48,146 nucleotides of DNA from Coraliomargarita sp965656715 (GTDB lineage Bacteria; Verrucomicrobiota; Verrucomicrobiia; Opitutales; Coraliomargaritaceae), in assembly GCA_965656715.1 (NCBI GenBank), contig CBFHLR010000022.1, positions 1 to 48,146 of the forward strand, in the 5' to 3' direction. This document shows positions 26,910 to 35,439 of this stretch, in pieces (the first letter of the stretch is position 1; each line of letters begins with the position of its first letter). The position numbers were made by a program, and so were the translations under genes. Under the pieces are notes generated by a model. The model had not been told where the DNA came from. It did not search any database and saw only the letters and a list, made by a program, of their open reading frames with translations.

Positions 26910-28811
26910 CTATTCGTGCGTCTCGGTCTCCCAGCGCAAATTACGAAATGCTGGAGCCGGCCCGTTCCAATGCTTACCGCCGAGCTCCAAAGGCTCCTCA
27001 CCCGCTACAGCCCGAAGTTGCTCAAACTGTCCTAGACGCAACTCTTTAATCCCTCTCCAATCGGATCGAACGCTACCATCAGCACGCTGGAAATCTTCAG
27101 GGCTCAAGCGCACAGTTTGCCATTGATTTCGACCATCAAGTTTCACTGCCACGGCCGCGTCATCCAAACCAAGAACCAGCAGATTTGCTTGCTCCACACG
27201 CACGTCGAAAGCTAAATGCGTGCCTTCTGGAGCGGCATACACAGGATCATAAATCTTGTGCGTAGTCACCCCCCAGTTCTCAGGATCTTTTGAATAGCTA
27301 AACCAGCCCTGCTTCCAGTCTCCCTGAAAATCTTCGATCTGCATAGAGCGCTGTAAGGCCGGCACCACGGTTGCCGCTTGTAAATCGGCGGCAGTCGCAG
27401 TCTGCAACAAGGACGAAAGCACATATCGATTGGCGCAATACTCTCCGTAGTAATATCCCGCGCCCTGCACGGGTTCCTCCAAGGCATAGCTTACATTCGC
27501 ATACGCCCAGAGTGGCTGCTCCGCGGAAAAGACCGGCAACTCAGCCAGCCAGTGTTCTCCCTGCTGCATCACCTTTCCATGATGCCAGTAGCGATGAATG
27601 ACAGCGTCACGCCCCTCGCCTGGGCTCGGCACAGTCCCCTGCTGGGTGTAATACACATCGATCGATTCAATGGGTGCTCCAGCATCCACGAAGACCTGAA
27701 GCGTTGGTATGCCAGTGCTGGTCGCGAGCTGCAACTCCACCGCTGGAGTCTCCGGCAACACCTTGCCACCCTGCAAAATCCGATCCATCCACAGCTGTGT
27801 TGCCACTTCGTAGGGGGCCGTATCTTGATGGTTGTGGTGCGGCGAACTATTCACCCGCCACTGATCCGTCTGAATCTCATTCACCGCAGTTGGCACATCA
27901 TTAATCAATCCATGAAAATCATTGGACGGGCTGAGAAAGAAGATCGGGCACTCAACTCGCTTCAAATACGCAGCATCACCGATCGTAGCGATGTAGAGCT
28001 CCGACTTACTCTGACGATTACTAATGCCACCACAGGACGGAGCCGCCGCCTTCACACGCGCGTCCGATCCAGCCGTCAACACTGTGAGCTTGCCGCCCAT
28101 GGAATGCCCATACACGCCCAAGCGATCGGCATCCACCTCCGGGCGCTGCTCTAGAAACGTCAGCCCGCGCCGTGCACCCATCGTCCAAAGAAACCAAGCG
28201 CTGTTGCGTGGCGACTCCACCGGATCAATCGTCCACTCAGCTGGTTCGAGATCATACACATTCCCACTCTTAAACCGGCTCGGTGCATGATAGCCCTCCA
28301 ATGCGCCCCAATCAGTCGTCAATTTGTAGTTCGGGTCATCGACTTTGCCATTAAAGAACAACTGAACCACCGCCGGGTTCACATGGTAATCGGGCGCATT
28401 GAGGCGCCCCGCCCAGGCAATGCTTAGGGTAGCATAGCCGCGCTTGGCATTGGTCAACACCGCACGATAGTCCGCATACTGACCACCTCCATGAATCTGC
28501 ACCAGACCCGGCAAGTGTGATGCCTCCTTCGGATAGCCATAGATCGCAGCCAGCATCGCCGTTTGCCCCTTGAAGACACCCACACGATAACGCAGCACCT
28601 GCATCACCACTCCGTCTTGCTCAAACTCATGCAACAGTTCGACCTCCAAGGGCTCAGCACGGGGGTCATACTCAGCCCAAAGTGTCTCGACCGAATCCGG
28701 CACACTCTGCCCTGTTTCGTAGGGCACAAAGGTGTCAGCTTGGACTTGTAGTGAAAACACAGCAGCTAAAACAGAGAACAGAACAGAAACGAACAAACGA
28801 TCGAGTGACAT
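26910..28811 (-). CDS. Exported alpha/beta-hydrolase esterase (acetylesterase-like), paralogue 1
   Basis: A 633-residue protein with a signal peptide (core FVSVLFSVLAAVFS, ending QVQA). The alpha/beta-hydrolase domain shows an oxyanion-region motif 'GLVQIHGGGQYADYR' and nucleophile Ser237 in 'LGVYGHSMGGKLT'; 'PSNDFHGL' and 'PHHNHQD' supply likely acid and His. The fold resembles dienelactone hydrolase/acetyl xylan esterase relatives, so removal of acetyl groups from a glycan is the best guess. The last ~130 residues contain a beta-rich module ('DPVYAAPEGTHLAFDV') that recurs in three other proteins of the window. Closest local paralogue is the product of 33292-35322, with the same block order. 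It starts 42 bp after the triple-domain esterase gene stops. No Shine-Dalgarno is seen at the ATG at 28811; a frame starting at 28832 is possible. Confidence 0.85.
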   Translation of the reverse strand: MSLDRLFVSVLFSVLAAVFSLQVQADTFVPYETGQSVPDSVETLWAEYDPRAEPLEVELLHEFEQDGVVMQVLRYRVGVFKGQTAMLAAIYGYPKEASHLPGLVQIHGGGQYADYRAVLTNAKRGYATLSIAWAGRLNAPDYHVNPAVVQLFFNGKVDDPNYKLTTDWGALEGYHAPSRFKSGNVYDLEPAEWTIDPVESPRNSAWFLWTMGARRGLTFLEQRPEVDADRLGVYGHSMGGKLTVLTAGSDARVKAAAPSCGGISNRQSKSELYIATIGDAAYLKRVECPIFFLSPSNDFHGLINDVPTAVNEIQTDQWRVNSSPHHNHQDTAPYEVATQLWMDRILQGGKVLPETPAVELQLATSTGIPTLQVFVDAGAPIESIDVYYTQQGTVPSPGEGRDAVIHRYWHHGKVMQQGEHWLAELPVFSAEQPLWAYANVSYALEEPVQGAGYYYGEYCANRYVLSSLLQTATAADLQAATVVPALQRSMQIEDFQGDWKQGWFSYSKDPENWGVTTHKIYDPVYAAPEGTHLAFDVRVEQANLLVLGLDDAAVAVKLDGRNQWQTVRLSPEDFQRADGSVRSDWRGIKELRLGQFEQLRAVAGEEPLELGGKHWNGPAPAFRNLRWETETHE

Positions 28812-28853
28812 AACAAAGGACGAATCAAGCATAGCACCGATGAGATTTGTTTG

Positions 28854-31700
28854 CTAGCGAACCAGATAGGCATCGGCCCAGTTGGCATGATCGCCCCCAT
28901 TCGAACCGTCGGCGGAATCAACGATCAAAGTCAGCTCCTGGGCACCCGCTAAGGGGATCTCAAGCGCCTTGGCAGGGCCAAAGCTTGCATGCCCAACGAC
29001 GCCCGAACTGTAGACCTCCTTGCCATCGACGAGGATACGCAGCTCCAGTTTACCGTGGTGTGCGTCATCCGGCCCCGGCACCACGTGGAAGCGCGTAAAC
29101 CTGCCCCCCAGGTTGAAGCTGAGCTTCGACTCTGCGTGCACTCCGAGTCCACGGGCATATTCAACACCGCCAATACTGAGCGGCTCTCCGGAAACAGACT
29201 GGTCCTGCATCACACGCCAGAAACTATCCACCTTGTCAGCCAGTGCTGCGGTCAGATAGAGCTTACCATCTTCCACCATTGCAGCATCTAGCTTTGATGA
29301 CGAAGCCTTCGTCTTGCTCGATTCCGCAGTTAGTGCCCACTCAAAGTCCGCGAAAATGATCTGGGTCACATCTGCCCCCGGAGCAGGTTTAATCGCAAGC
29401 GATTGCGTCTGCGACCAAGCGCTCATCGGCTGCTGGTTGTGCTTATTGATCAAATCCGAAGCGGGCACACGCATCGATTGCCACTCGTCCGAAGCCGTGA
29501 TTTTAATACCTTGCGCAAACTGCCCATTCACCTCCAACAGGATTTCCTGCGGTTGGGTGCAGTAGAATTTAAACTGCAGCTCGGCCCCTTCCGGCGCCTT
29601 CCACTTCGGGTCGTTAAACTGCTCGTTCTTCGTGCCACGATGCTGCTTGATAATACGGAAGCCCTTGATGCCTCCCACCCCTTCGGCGGGAGCCACATCC
29701 TTCCATTGCCCCGTGCCTTCCGATAGCTGATTCGAGGGCTCATCCGTGGCCACTGCAGCGCCCAGGCTGGAAGGGATCACGGCTTGAAAGTCAGAGGACA
29801 CAACGACATCACCCGCGTAGCGAATGTTTGCAAAGCCGAACACATAGTCGTCGACATTCAACACGGGGAGCGACGCAGACCAGACATCGCCCTCACGCAC
29901 AGCTTCAGCATCGCGCCACGCACGAGCAAAGCTCACTGCACTCTTCTGTGCGTAATAGACCTTCAGCTCGATAAGCTTGTCGGTCGCTGTGGGCTGTATC
30001 CGAAATTTGGGCACACCCGACTTGTCCAACACGATCTCCGTCTTCGGACGGTCCGGCCAGAAATGCTCCGTATCCAAGACATGCTTCTCGAGCCAGACCT
30101 TGCAGTCGTTTCCGAGCTTCTCGGTATTGTGGTGTCCACGTGCCTGATGCGCGAAGTCCCATGGCACGTCAGCATTGAAGCGCTTAAAAGTCTCCGCACC
30201 ACGCTCATGGCCACCATGATGGTCGTTGGTGCCATTCAGCCACAAGCTGGCTGCACGGATATAGGGCGCATGCGCTTGGGGCGCGATAGCCGACAGATAG
30301 AGCGCTTGACCGGGGCTCATAACTGGAACCTTGAATGGATGGTTATACATCCAGAGACTATTCGTCCGATAATACTCGAGCCAGCCAATGCCAAAATAGG
30401 CGACCACCGCCTTCACGCGCTCGTCCATCGCCATATTCCACATGATCGTGCCACCATAGGAGTAGCCCTTGGCACCGATGCGACTGGCGTCCACTTCATC
30501 CTGACTGAGCAGATAACTCAGCACCCGGCGCTGAATCGCATACCACAGGTAATCCGAGGTCTGCTTGTAGTCGGTAATCGATTCGTTATTCTTAAGATGT
30601 GACCATTGCGGTGGCCCCGTCTCCTTATCCATATTGCCATGCCTAAGCGACTCTGGGTAGCGAGTGTAGTCGATGCGAGTTCCGGTCTGACCACAATAGT
30701 CATGCGCCATCACTGCCCAACCGTCATTCAGATAGCTCGCATCCGGGTTCGGTCGCCCCATCCAGCCATGCACATCCATCAACCCAGGCGCGTTCTGCGC
30801 ACCCTCCTTGACCGCGTATTTACAGAATACACGAATCTCTTCACCCAGCACATAGGCACTGATATAGCTATCGCGATAATAGATGCCTCCGCGTGTTTCT
30901 TCGCGCACAATCTCCTCCTTATACTCACCCGCATCCGGATTATAGTCTGCCCAGACCTCAATAGGCGTCGGCAACTGCTTTCGAGCGATCAACTCTTGCA
31001 CCTTCGACTGGATAGCCGCCAACCAGATCTCATAGCCTTTACGATTCGGATGTAAGAGATCCGGCATGACATCCTTCGGTAGCTGACCTGCATCATCTAA
31101 AAAAGCCTCGTTGATATCCAAGTGGAAGACTGTCTGTTGATCTGCCAAACGCGGCAGCAGCGCGTTGATCTGCTCATTCAATTGGCGCAATGGATCCTGC
31201 GTATCTTCGCCACGCGGAAAGATCGAGAGCAGCAGCACCTTTGCCTCGGGCAAGCGCTGTGTGAGTTCATCCACGATGAGCTGTATGCCTCCTAGCGTCT
31301 CGGCAGCAGGGTCTTGGCGGTGTCCGGTATTATTGGTGCCGATCATCAACACGACCACCTCTGGGGAAAGCCCATCCAGCTCACCATTCTGCAGGCGCCA
31401 GAGCACATTCTCTGTGCGGTCCGCACTATAGCCCAAATTCAGATGCGTCATTCCAGGGAAGGTCTGCTCGACCAATCCCGGCGCGCGATCGTCCATAAAG
31501 TGCGTGATCGAATCGCCGATAAAGACCAAATCGATTTCGTCGGACTTCGAGGCGACCTCTTGTAGCTTCGCTTCATGGCGCTCCATCCACCAATCGTCGC
31601 GTGGCTGTGCATTCGTCGTTTGAAAATCTGTGGCAAGCACTGGAGCCAAAGTGGCCCCCGCGAGACTCAGCAGAGTTACGATAGCAGATAAATGTTTCAT
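28854..31700 (-). CDS. SGNH hydrolase + alpha/beta-hydrolase + NPCBM fusion esterase, exported
   Basis: A 948-residue multidomain protein with a signal peptide (residues 1-23, ending PVLA). Residues 40-235 are an SGNH/GDSL esterase: Ser64 in 'VFIGDSITHF', block 'LNLGYSADRTENV', Asn of 'MIGTNNTGH', and Asp214/His217 in 'MPDLLHPNRKGY'. Residues 245-545 are an alpha/beta-hydrolase with nucleophile Ser414 in 'IGAKGYSYGGTIMW' and block 'LWLNGTNDHHGG'. A beta-rich module at about 660-780 ('DPKWKAPEGAELQFKF') recurs in the other esterases. The last ~135 residues are an NPCBM galactose-binding-like domain ('GGVEYARGLGVHAESKLSF', ending 'WADAYLVR'). Both catalytic triads look intact, so it could remove two acyl types or positions from one bound glycan. 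It begins 13 bp after the tandem SGNH gene. Confidence 0.88.
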   Translation of the reverse strand: MKHLSAIVTLLSLAGATLAPVLATDFQTTNAQPRDDWWMERHEAKLQEVASKSDEIDLVFIGDSITHFMDDRAPGLVEQTFPGMTHLNLGYSADRTENVLWRLQNGELDGLSPEVVVLMIGTNNTGHRQDPAAETLGGIQLIVDELTQRLPEAKVLLLSIFPRGEDTQDPLRQLNEQINALLPRLADQQTVFHLDINEAFLDDAGQLPKDVMPDLLHPNRKGYEIWLAAIQSKVQELIARKQLPTPIEVWADYNPDAGEYKEEIVREETRGGIYYRDSYISAYVLGEEIRVFCKYAVKEGAQNAPGLMDVHGWMGRPNPDASYLNDGWAVMAHDYCGQTGTRIDYTRYPESLRHGNMDKETGPPQWSHLKNNESITDYKQTSDYLWYAIQRRVLSYLLSQDEVDASRIGAKGYSYGGTIMWNMAMDERVKAVVAYFGIGWLEYYRTNSLWMYNHPFKVPVMSPGQALYLSAIAPQAHAPYIRAASLWLNGTNDHHGGHERGAETFKRFNADVPWDFAHQARGHHNTEKLGNDCKVWLEKHVLDTEHFWPDRPKTEIVLDKSGVPKFRIQPTATDKLIELKVYYAQKSAVSFARAWRDAEAVREGDVWSASLPVLNVDDYVFGFANIRYAGDVVVSSDFQAVIPSSLGAAVATDEPSNQLSEGTGQWKDVAPAEGVGGIKGFRIIKQHRGTKNEQFNDPKWKAPEGAELQFKFYCTQPQEILLEVNGQFAQGIKITASDEWQSMRVPASDLINKHNQQPMSAWSQTQSLAIKPAPGADVTQIIFADFEWALTAESSKTKASSSKLDAAMVEDGKLYLTAALADKVDSFWRVMQDQSVSGEPLSIGGVEYARGLGVHAESKLSFNLGGRFTRFHVVPGPDDAHHGKLELRILVDGKEVYSSGVVGHASFGPAKALEIPLAGAQELTLIVDSADGSNGGDHANWADAYLVR

Positions 31701-31713
31701 ATAATTGTCGTTC

Positions 31714-33111
31714 TTAATGAACAGCGGTGTCGCCTAACAGTGCACTCAAGGTGGGCTCCATCGCAGCGGCCCAGACCTCGTAACCCTTCGTATTCGGATG
31801 CAATAGATCAGGCATGAGTTCACGTGGCAAACGCCCGCCCTCCTCTAAAAAGGATTCGTTGATATTTAAGAGCGTCACCGCCGAGTCAGCAGCCGCCAAC
31901 TCCGGCAGGCGTGCGTTCACCTGCTCATTCAGCAGTCGCAATGGATCGTCCGGCCCCTCGCCCCGAGGAAAGATAGAGAGCAACAAGACCTTCGCATTCG
32001 GAAGATGATGACGAATCGTGCGCAGGTTGCTCGCGATTCCGGCTAAGGTCTCCTCCGGAGCATCCTCGCCCACGTGGGTATTGTTCGTGCCGATCATGAG
32101 CACCACCACCTTCGGGTCGATCCCTGCGACTTCACCGTTTTGTAAACGCCAGTTGACCCACTCGGTGCGATCACCGCCAAAGCCGAGATTCAAAGCCTTG
32201 CGATGTCCGTAATAGCGCTCCCAAACCGGCAGCCCAAACTCGCCTTCACGCTCCCAGAAATGAGTAATCGAATCGCCCACAAACACCAATTGATAGTCCT
32301 CTTCAGTGACTTCCTGCAGCTTCTGCTCATGACGTGGTCCACCACGTGGAGCGGATTGCACCGCAAGGTGTGGATTCGCAGGCAGGGGCTCCTCTCCGAG
32401 GGCCTCACTCAAATAAGGCTCAAAAGCAGCCCACCATAGCTGATAGCCCGGAGTCACGAGATGGAGCATATCCCGCCAGTAGAGTTCCGGATTCAAGTCC
32501 CCCTCGGCGGTATAGAACTGAGCATTGATGTCTACATGCTCGACCTGCGCACGCTCGCCGAATTGCGCCAGTTCACGGTTCACCGCTTCCAAGGTCGTCT
32601 GCTCTGTGCCTGCTTTGCGTGGAAACACCGAAAACAAAATCACCTTCGCCTCCGGCACACGCTGTTCCAGCTCGTCCAGAATCGCTTCGATCCCCGCAAG
32701 GATGGCCTCCGCACTTTGATTGCGGGAGTTGTTCGTCCCGATCATCAACGAAACCAGCTTCGGCTGCACACCATCCAACTCACCATTGCGCAGACGCCAC
32801 AGCACCTGCTCCGTGCCATCGCCGCCGAACCCGAGATTCAACACCTTACGATTGCCAAAGTAATAGCCATACAGCGAATCGCGCTCGGCGTATTGCGTGA
32901 TCGAATCACCAATCAGCACGACATCATAGTCGCCCTGTTGCACTTCAACCAACTTCTCCGCATGTCGCTGGTGCCACCACTCCGAAGGGCGCTGCGGCTG
33001 CATCGCCGTCGAACTAGGAATGGCCGCTAGGGCCTGCACAGAAAGTCCAAGCGTCAGCACAAAACAGACCGCTCGCGACGCAGAAATAACAATTGGGGGT
33101 ATTCTCATCAT
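31714..33111 (-). CDS. Tandem SGNH/GDSL esterase, exported
   Basis: A 465-residue protein: signal peptide (ASRAVCFVLTLGLSVQALA) and two complete SGNH domains. Domain 1 (about 40-240) has Ser70 in 'VLIGDSITQY', 'FGGDGTEQV', 'MIGTNNSRN' and Asp214/His217 in 'RDMLHLVTPGY'. Domain 2 (about 255-460) has Ser281 in 'VFVGDSITHF', 'FGGDRTEWV', 'MIGTNNTHV' and Asp435/His438 in 'MPDLLHPNTKGY'. Both keep all four consensus blocks. Domain 2 is much closer to the SGNH domain of the adjacent fusion esterase than to domain 1. Single-domain members hydrolyse acetyl or phospholipid esters; here polysaccharide deacetylation fits best. I choose the ATG at 33111 (an adjacent ATG is at 33108); the longer frame to 33225 would place the start inside the promoter region. 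Confidence 0.9.
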   Translation of the reverse strand: MMRIPPIVISASRAVCFVLTLGLSVQALAAIPSSTAMQPQRPSEWWHQRHAEKLVEVQQGDYDVVLIGDSITQYAERDSLYGYYFGNRKVLNLGFGGDGTEQVLWRLRNGELDGVQPKLVSLMIGTNNSRNQSAEAILAGIEAILDELEQRVPEAKVILFSVFPRKAGTEQTTLEAVNRELAQFGERAQVEHVDINAQFYTAEGDLNPELYWRDMLHLVTPGYQLWWAAFEPYLSEALGEEPLPANPHLAVQSAPRGGPRHEQKLQEVTEEDYQLVFVGDSITHFWEREGEFGLPVWERYYGHRKALNLGFGGDRTEWVNWRLQNGEVAGIDPKVVVLMIGTNNTHVGEDAPEETLAGIASNLRTIRHHLPNAKVLLLSIFPRGEGPDDPLRLLNEQVNARLPELAAADSAVTLLNINESFLEEGGRLPRELMPDLLHPNTKGYEVWAAAMEPTLSALLGDTAVH

Positions 33112-33126
33112 GATCAAACGCAGTAG

Positions 33127-33132
33127 ACTATC
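33127..33132 (-). promoter_or_regulatory. Possible -10 element (GATAGT) for the esterase operon
   Basis: On the minus strand GATAGT lies 18 bp downstream of the motif at 33151-33169 and 15 bp before the start codon at 33111. It is a weak match to TATAAT, supported mainly by the equal arrangement at three other promoters. Confidence 0.35.
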
Positions 33133-33150
33133 AGAATTCCTCAATCGCGT

Positions 33151-33169
33151 GCATCCCTCATTTGCGCTA
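33151..33169 (-). promoter_or_regulatory. 19-bp shared promoter motif, site A
   Basis: On the minus strand this reads TAGCGCAAATGAGGGATGC. It matches site B at 15 of 19 positions and faces the tandem SGNH esterase operon. It occupies the place where a -35 box would lie, upstream of GATAGT. Confidence 0.5.
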
Positions 33170-33203
33170 TAGCCGAGAAAAACGACCTGCGGGGGGTAGC
33201 ATA

Positions 33204-33222
33204 TGGCACAAATGCGCGATGC
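33204..33222 (+). promoter_or_regulatory. 19-bp shared promoter motif, site B
   Basis: The sequence TGGCACAAATGCGCGATGC ends 21 bp upstream of TATAGT (33244-33249), the best -10 element for the esterase gene at 33292. The following CACA is also found after site C, extending that match to 20 of 25 positions over 33202-33226 and 38232-38256. Confidence 0.55.
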
Positions 33223-33243
33223 CACAATTGCAGGCTTTTATGC

Positions 33244-33249
33244 TATAGT
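33244..33249 (+). promoter_or_regulatory. Likely -10 element (TATAGT) of the esterase/GH63-like operon
   Basis: TATAGT lies 42 bp before the start codon at 33292, which leaves a short leader. No TTGACA-like -35 is seen at the normal distance; motif site B occupies that region, as expected for an activator-dependent promoter. Confidence 0.4.
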
Positions 33250-33291
33250 GACCGTTACTTGGCCTCGGTCAGGTGCCAACATTTTGAAACT

Positions 33292-35322
33292 ATGATTCGA
33301 TCTCTCACACTCTTTGCATTCGGTGCCTGCACAGCTCTTTCGCTCAGCGCAGCCGATAAATCGAACGACAGCCTCCCGCCGATGACGCCGGAGACGATTC
33401 CAACTGACATTCCAGCACTCTGGGCGACCTTCGATGCCAGCAAAGACCCCATTAACATGAAAGTCCTGCACGCCTACGAGCACAAGGGCGTCACCATCCA
33501 AATGATCTCCTATGCAGTCGGCATCTTCAAAGGTAAAGAAGTCCGCATGGGCGGCTACCTCGCCTTTCCCAGCAATATTGAGGGCAAGATCCCCGGCATC
33601 GTGCAAATTCACGGTGGTGGACAACGCGCAATGGGTGACTTTGCCTTTGCGATTGCACAAAACGGCTACGCCGTGCTCGCCACCAACTGGGGCGGCCGCC
33701 TGATGGAACACCAGGAGCCCGGCAAGCCTGCCGAGGGCACAATCGCCACCGACTGGTCCCCTCTGGACGCAACACAGAAGCACAACGCCTGGTTTGCCAA
33801 CACCGAGCCCGACGAGCTGACCTACGACGACTTCGATTCTCCGCGTAACAACAACTGGTTCCTTATCAATCTCGCCAACAAGCGGGCCATTACGTTCTTG
33901 CAGCAACTCGACTTCGTGGATGCCAACAAGATTGGCGTGCACGGACACTCCATGGGCGGCAAACTCTCTGTCATGCTCGCTGGCACCGACGACCGTGTCA
34001 AAGTCGCCGTCCCCTCCTGCGGCGGCACTGGCAAAGCACCCGAAGCGCTCAAAGCGCGCAAGGGTAACTCCGCACGACCGCAGCCAGTCACACCGCTCTA
34101 CGCCAAGTTTATCGACGACGCACAGATGCTCCCCTACGTCACCTGCCCCATCCTCTATAAGGGCCCGCAGAATGACTTCAACGGCCTCGTCTCCAGCATG
34201 GCCTTCAACTGGCAAGCCATTCCCACAGAAACGACTGTGCGCTACTCGATCACACCGCACATGAACCACCGCCACACACTGGAAAGCGAGTTCGTCGACC
34301 TACTCATGTTCGAAGAGTATCTGAAGGGCAGCTACAAGTTGCCCAAGACCCCCCTCATCCATGTCGATTTAAAGGGCAATGCCATCGGTCCGGTCATTAC
34401 CGTAAAACCCGATCCAGCCCAAGAGATCGAGCGCGTCGAAATCTTCTATTCGCAAGACCCCAACGGCCAGTTCCGCTTTAACCGCTCCGCAGAGGTCATT
34501 CAACGCGGCGACCTCTACCTCGCTGCCGCGCCCATCACTTCGACCGACCTCGGCTTCTTTGCGATGGCCAACGTTTACTACAAGCACCCGGAAAACCTTA
34601 AATTGGAAGGTCCACGCTGGAACCAGTATCCGGCCGACACCTACATCCTCAGCACCAACGTGCAAAAGTTTGAGATTCCCGAAGTGCAAGCAGCCCAGCC
34701 AGCCGTCACGGACACCACGACTCGTATGATTCAGGCCAGCTTCGAAAATGACGGCCTGCCCGACTGGTATCGCTACTCGCAAAACCGCCTCAACACCCGT
34801 AAGATCCGCGACCCAAAATGGCGCGGCCCGATCGGTGCGACGCTCGCCATCGATGTGCTCGATCCCATTGGCGAGAACCTCATCATGGAGTTCTCCTTCA
34901 ACAGCTATTCCAAATACGGCCGAGAGTATCCCAGTGGCGAGTTCTACTGCGTGATCCCAATCGAGGCATCGCCGGACTGGCAGACGGTTGAAATCAATAT
35001 CGATGACATGAAAGCCGTTCGCGCCGATCAGCGCGGCATGCCAACCGACTGGCAAACGCTCGACCATCTGGTCATCACCCACCGCTTAGATGTCGAAGTC
35101 GACGGCGAAAAGAAAACCTTCACCAGCAACCCCAATCGCGGAAACGGTCGGGAACTTCGCAATCTGCAATGGGTCGGAGGAAACTATCCACAAACCATTC
35201 TCATGAATGGCGGCGGCCTCGAACTAAGCGCCGATCAATACGAGCAACAATTCAATAGCCAGATCGCAGTCTCCATTGATCTCGAAGAATCAATCGACGG
35301 CCTAAAGAAGGCAAAGCATTAG
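33292..35322 (+). CDS. Exported alpha/beta-hydrolase esterase, paralogue 2
   Basis: A 676-residue protein with a signal peptide (SLTLFAFGACTALSLSAA). The catalytic domain mirrors the esterase at 26910-28811: 'GIVQIHGGGQRAMGD', nucleophile Ser220 in 'IGVHGHSMGGKLSVM', 'VPSCGGTGKAP', acid Asp in 'GPQNDFNGLV' and His in 'TPHMNHRHTLE'. The C-terminal third holds the shared beta module ('DPKWRGPIGATLAIDV' to 'LRNLQWVGGNY'). An esterase acting on acylated polysaccharide is likely; substrate is unknown. I use the ATG at 33292; an upstream TTG frame from 33259 adds eleven unlikely residues. It is divergent from the minus-strand esterase operon and probably co-transcribed with the GH63-like gene 117 bp downstream, although a strong hairpin lies between them. 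Confidence 0.87.
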   Translation: MIRSLTLFAFGACTALSLSAADKSNDSLPPMTPETIPTDIPALWATFDASKDPINMKVLHAYEHKGVTIQMISYAVGIFKGKEVRMGGYLAFPSNIEGKIPGIVQIHGGGQRAMGDFAFAIAQNGYAVLATNWGGRLMEHQEPGKPAEGTIATDWSPLDATQKHNAWFANTEPDELTYDDFDSPRNNNWFLINLANKRAITFLQQLDFVDANKIGVHGHSMGGKLSVMLAGTDDRVKVAVPSCGGTGKAPEALKARKGNSARPQPVTPLYAKFIDDAQMLPYVTCPILYKGPQNDFNGLVSSMAFNWQAIPTETTVRYSITPHMNHRHTLESEFVDLLMFEEYLKGSYKLPKTPLIHVDLKGNAIGPVITVKPDPAQEIERVEIFYSQDPNGQFRFNRSAEVIQRGDLYLAAAPITSTDLGFFAMANVYYKHPENLKLEGPRWNQYPADTYILSTNVQKFEIPEVQAAQPAVTDTTTRMIQASFENDGLPDWYRYSQNRLNTRKIRDPKWRGPIGATLAIDVLDPIGENLIMEFSFNSYSKYGREYPSGEFYCVIPIEASPDWQTVEINIDDMKAVRADQRGMPTDWQTLDHLVITHRLDVEVDGEKKTFTSNPNRGNGRELRNLQWVGGNYPQTILMNGGGLELSADQYEQQFNSQIAVSIDLEESIDGLKKAKH

Positions 35323-35330
35323 CATCATTC

Positions 35331-35406
35331 CGTAGCGTGCAGCTTTAGCAAACGTTCAGAGCCTCAGATCTCTGGCATTGAACCTTTGCTAAAGCTGCAC
35401 GCTACG
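35331..35406. repeat. Long perfect inverted repeat (22-bp arms)
   Basis: Arms are 35331-35352 and 35385-35406, perfectly complementary over 22 bp; the left arm begins CGTAGCGTGCAGCTTTAGC. A smaller inner pair (GTTCA/TGAAC) lies in the 32-base loop, and ATTC/GAAT extends the outside after a 3-base bulge. It starts 8 bp after the esterase stop codon. There is no T-tract, so it may be a REP- or MITE-like element, an mRNA-stabilising 3' hairpin, or an attenuating structure before the GH63-like gene. Confidence 0.9.
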
Positions 35407-35439
35407 AAAGAATGACTTGATCCACAGCAATACGAAATA

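Noticed and set aside
31714..33111. Idea that SGNH domain 1 of the tandem esterase is a dead copy
   Set aside because: Ser70, the GGD and GTNN blocks and Asp214/His217 are all present; only the residues after His differ from domain 2.
33238..34275. Long antisense frame (345 codons) opposite the esterase gene
   Set aside because: It mirrors a clear alpha/beta-hydrolase on the plus strand, has no domain motifs and is rich in Val/Gly/Asp as expected for antisense of GC-rich coding sequence.
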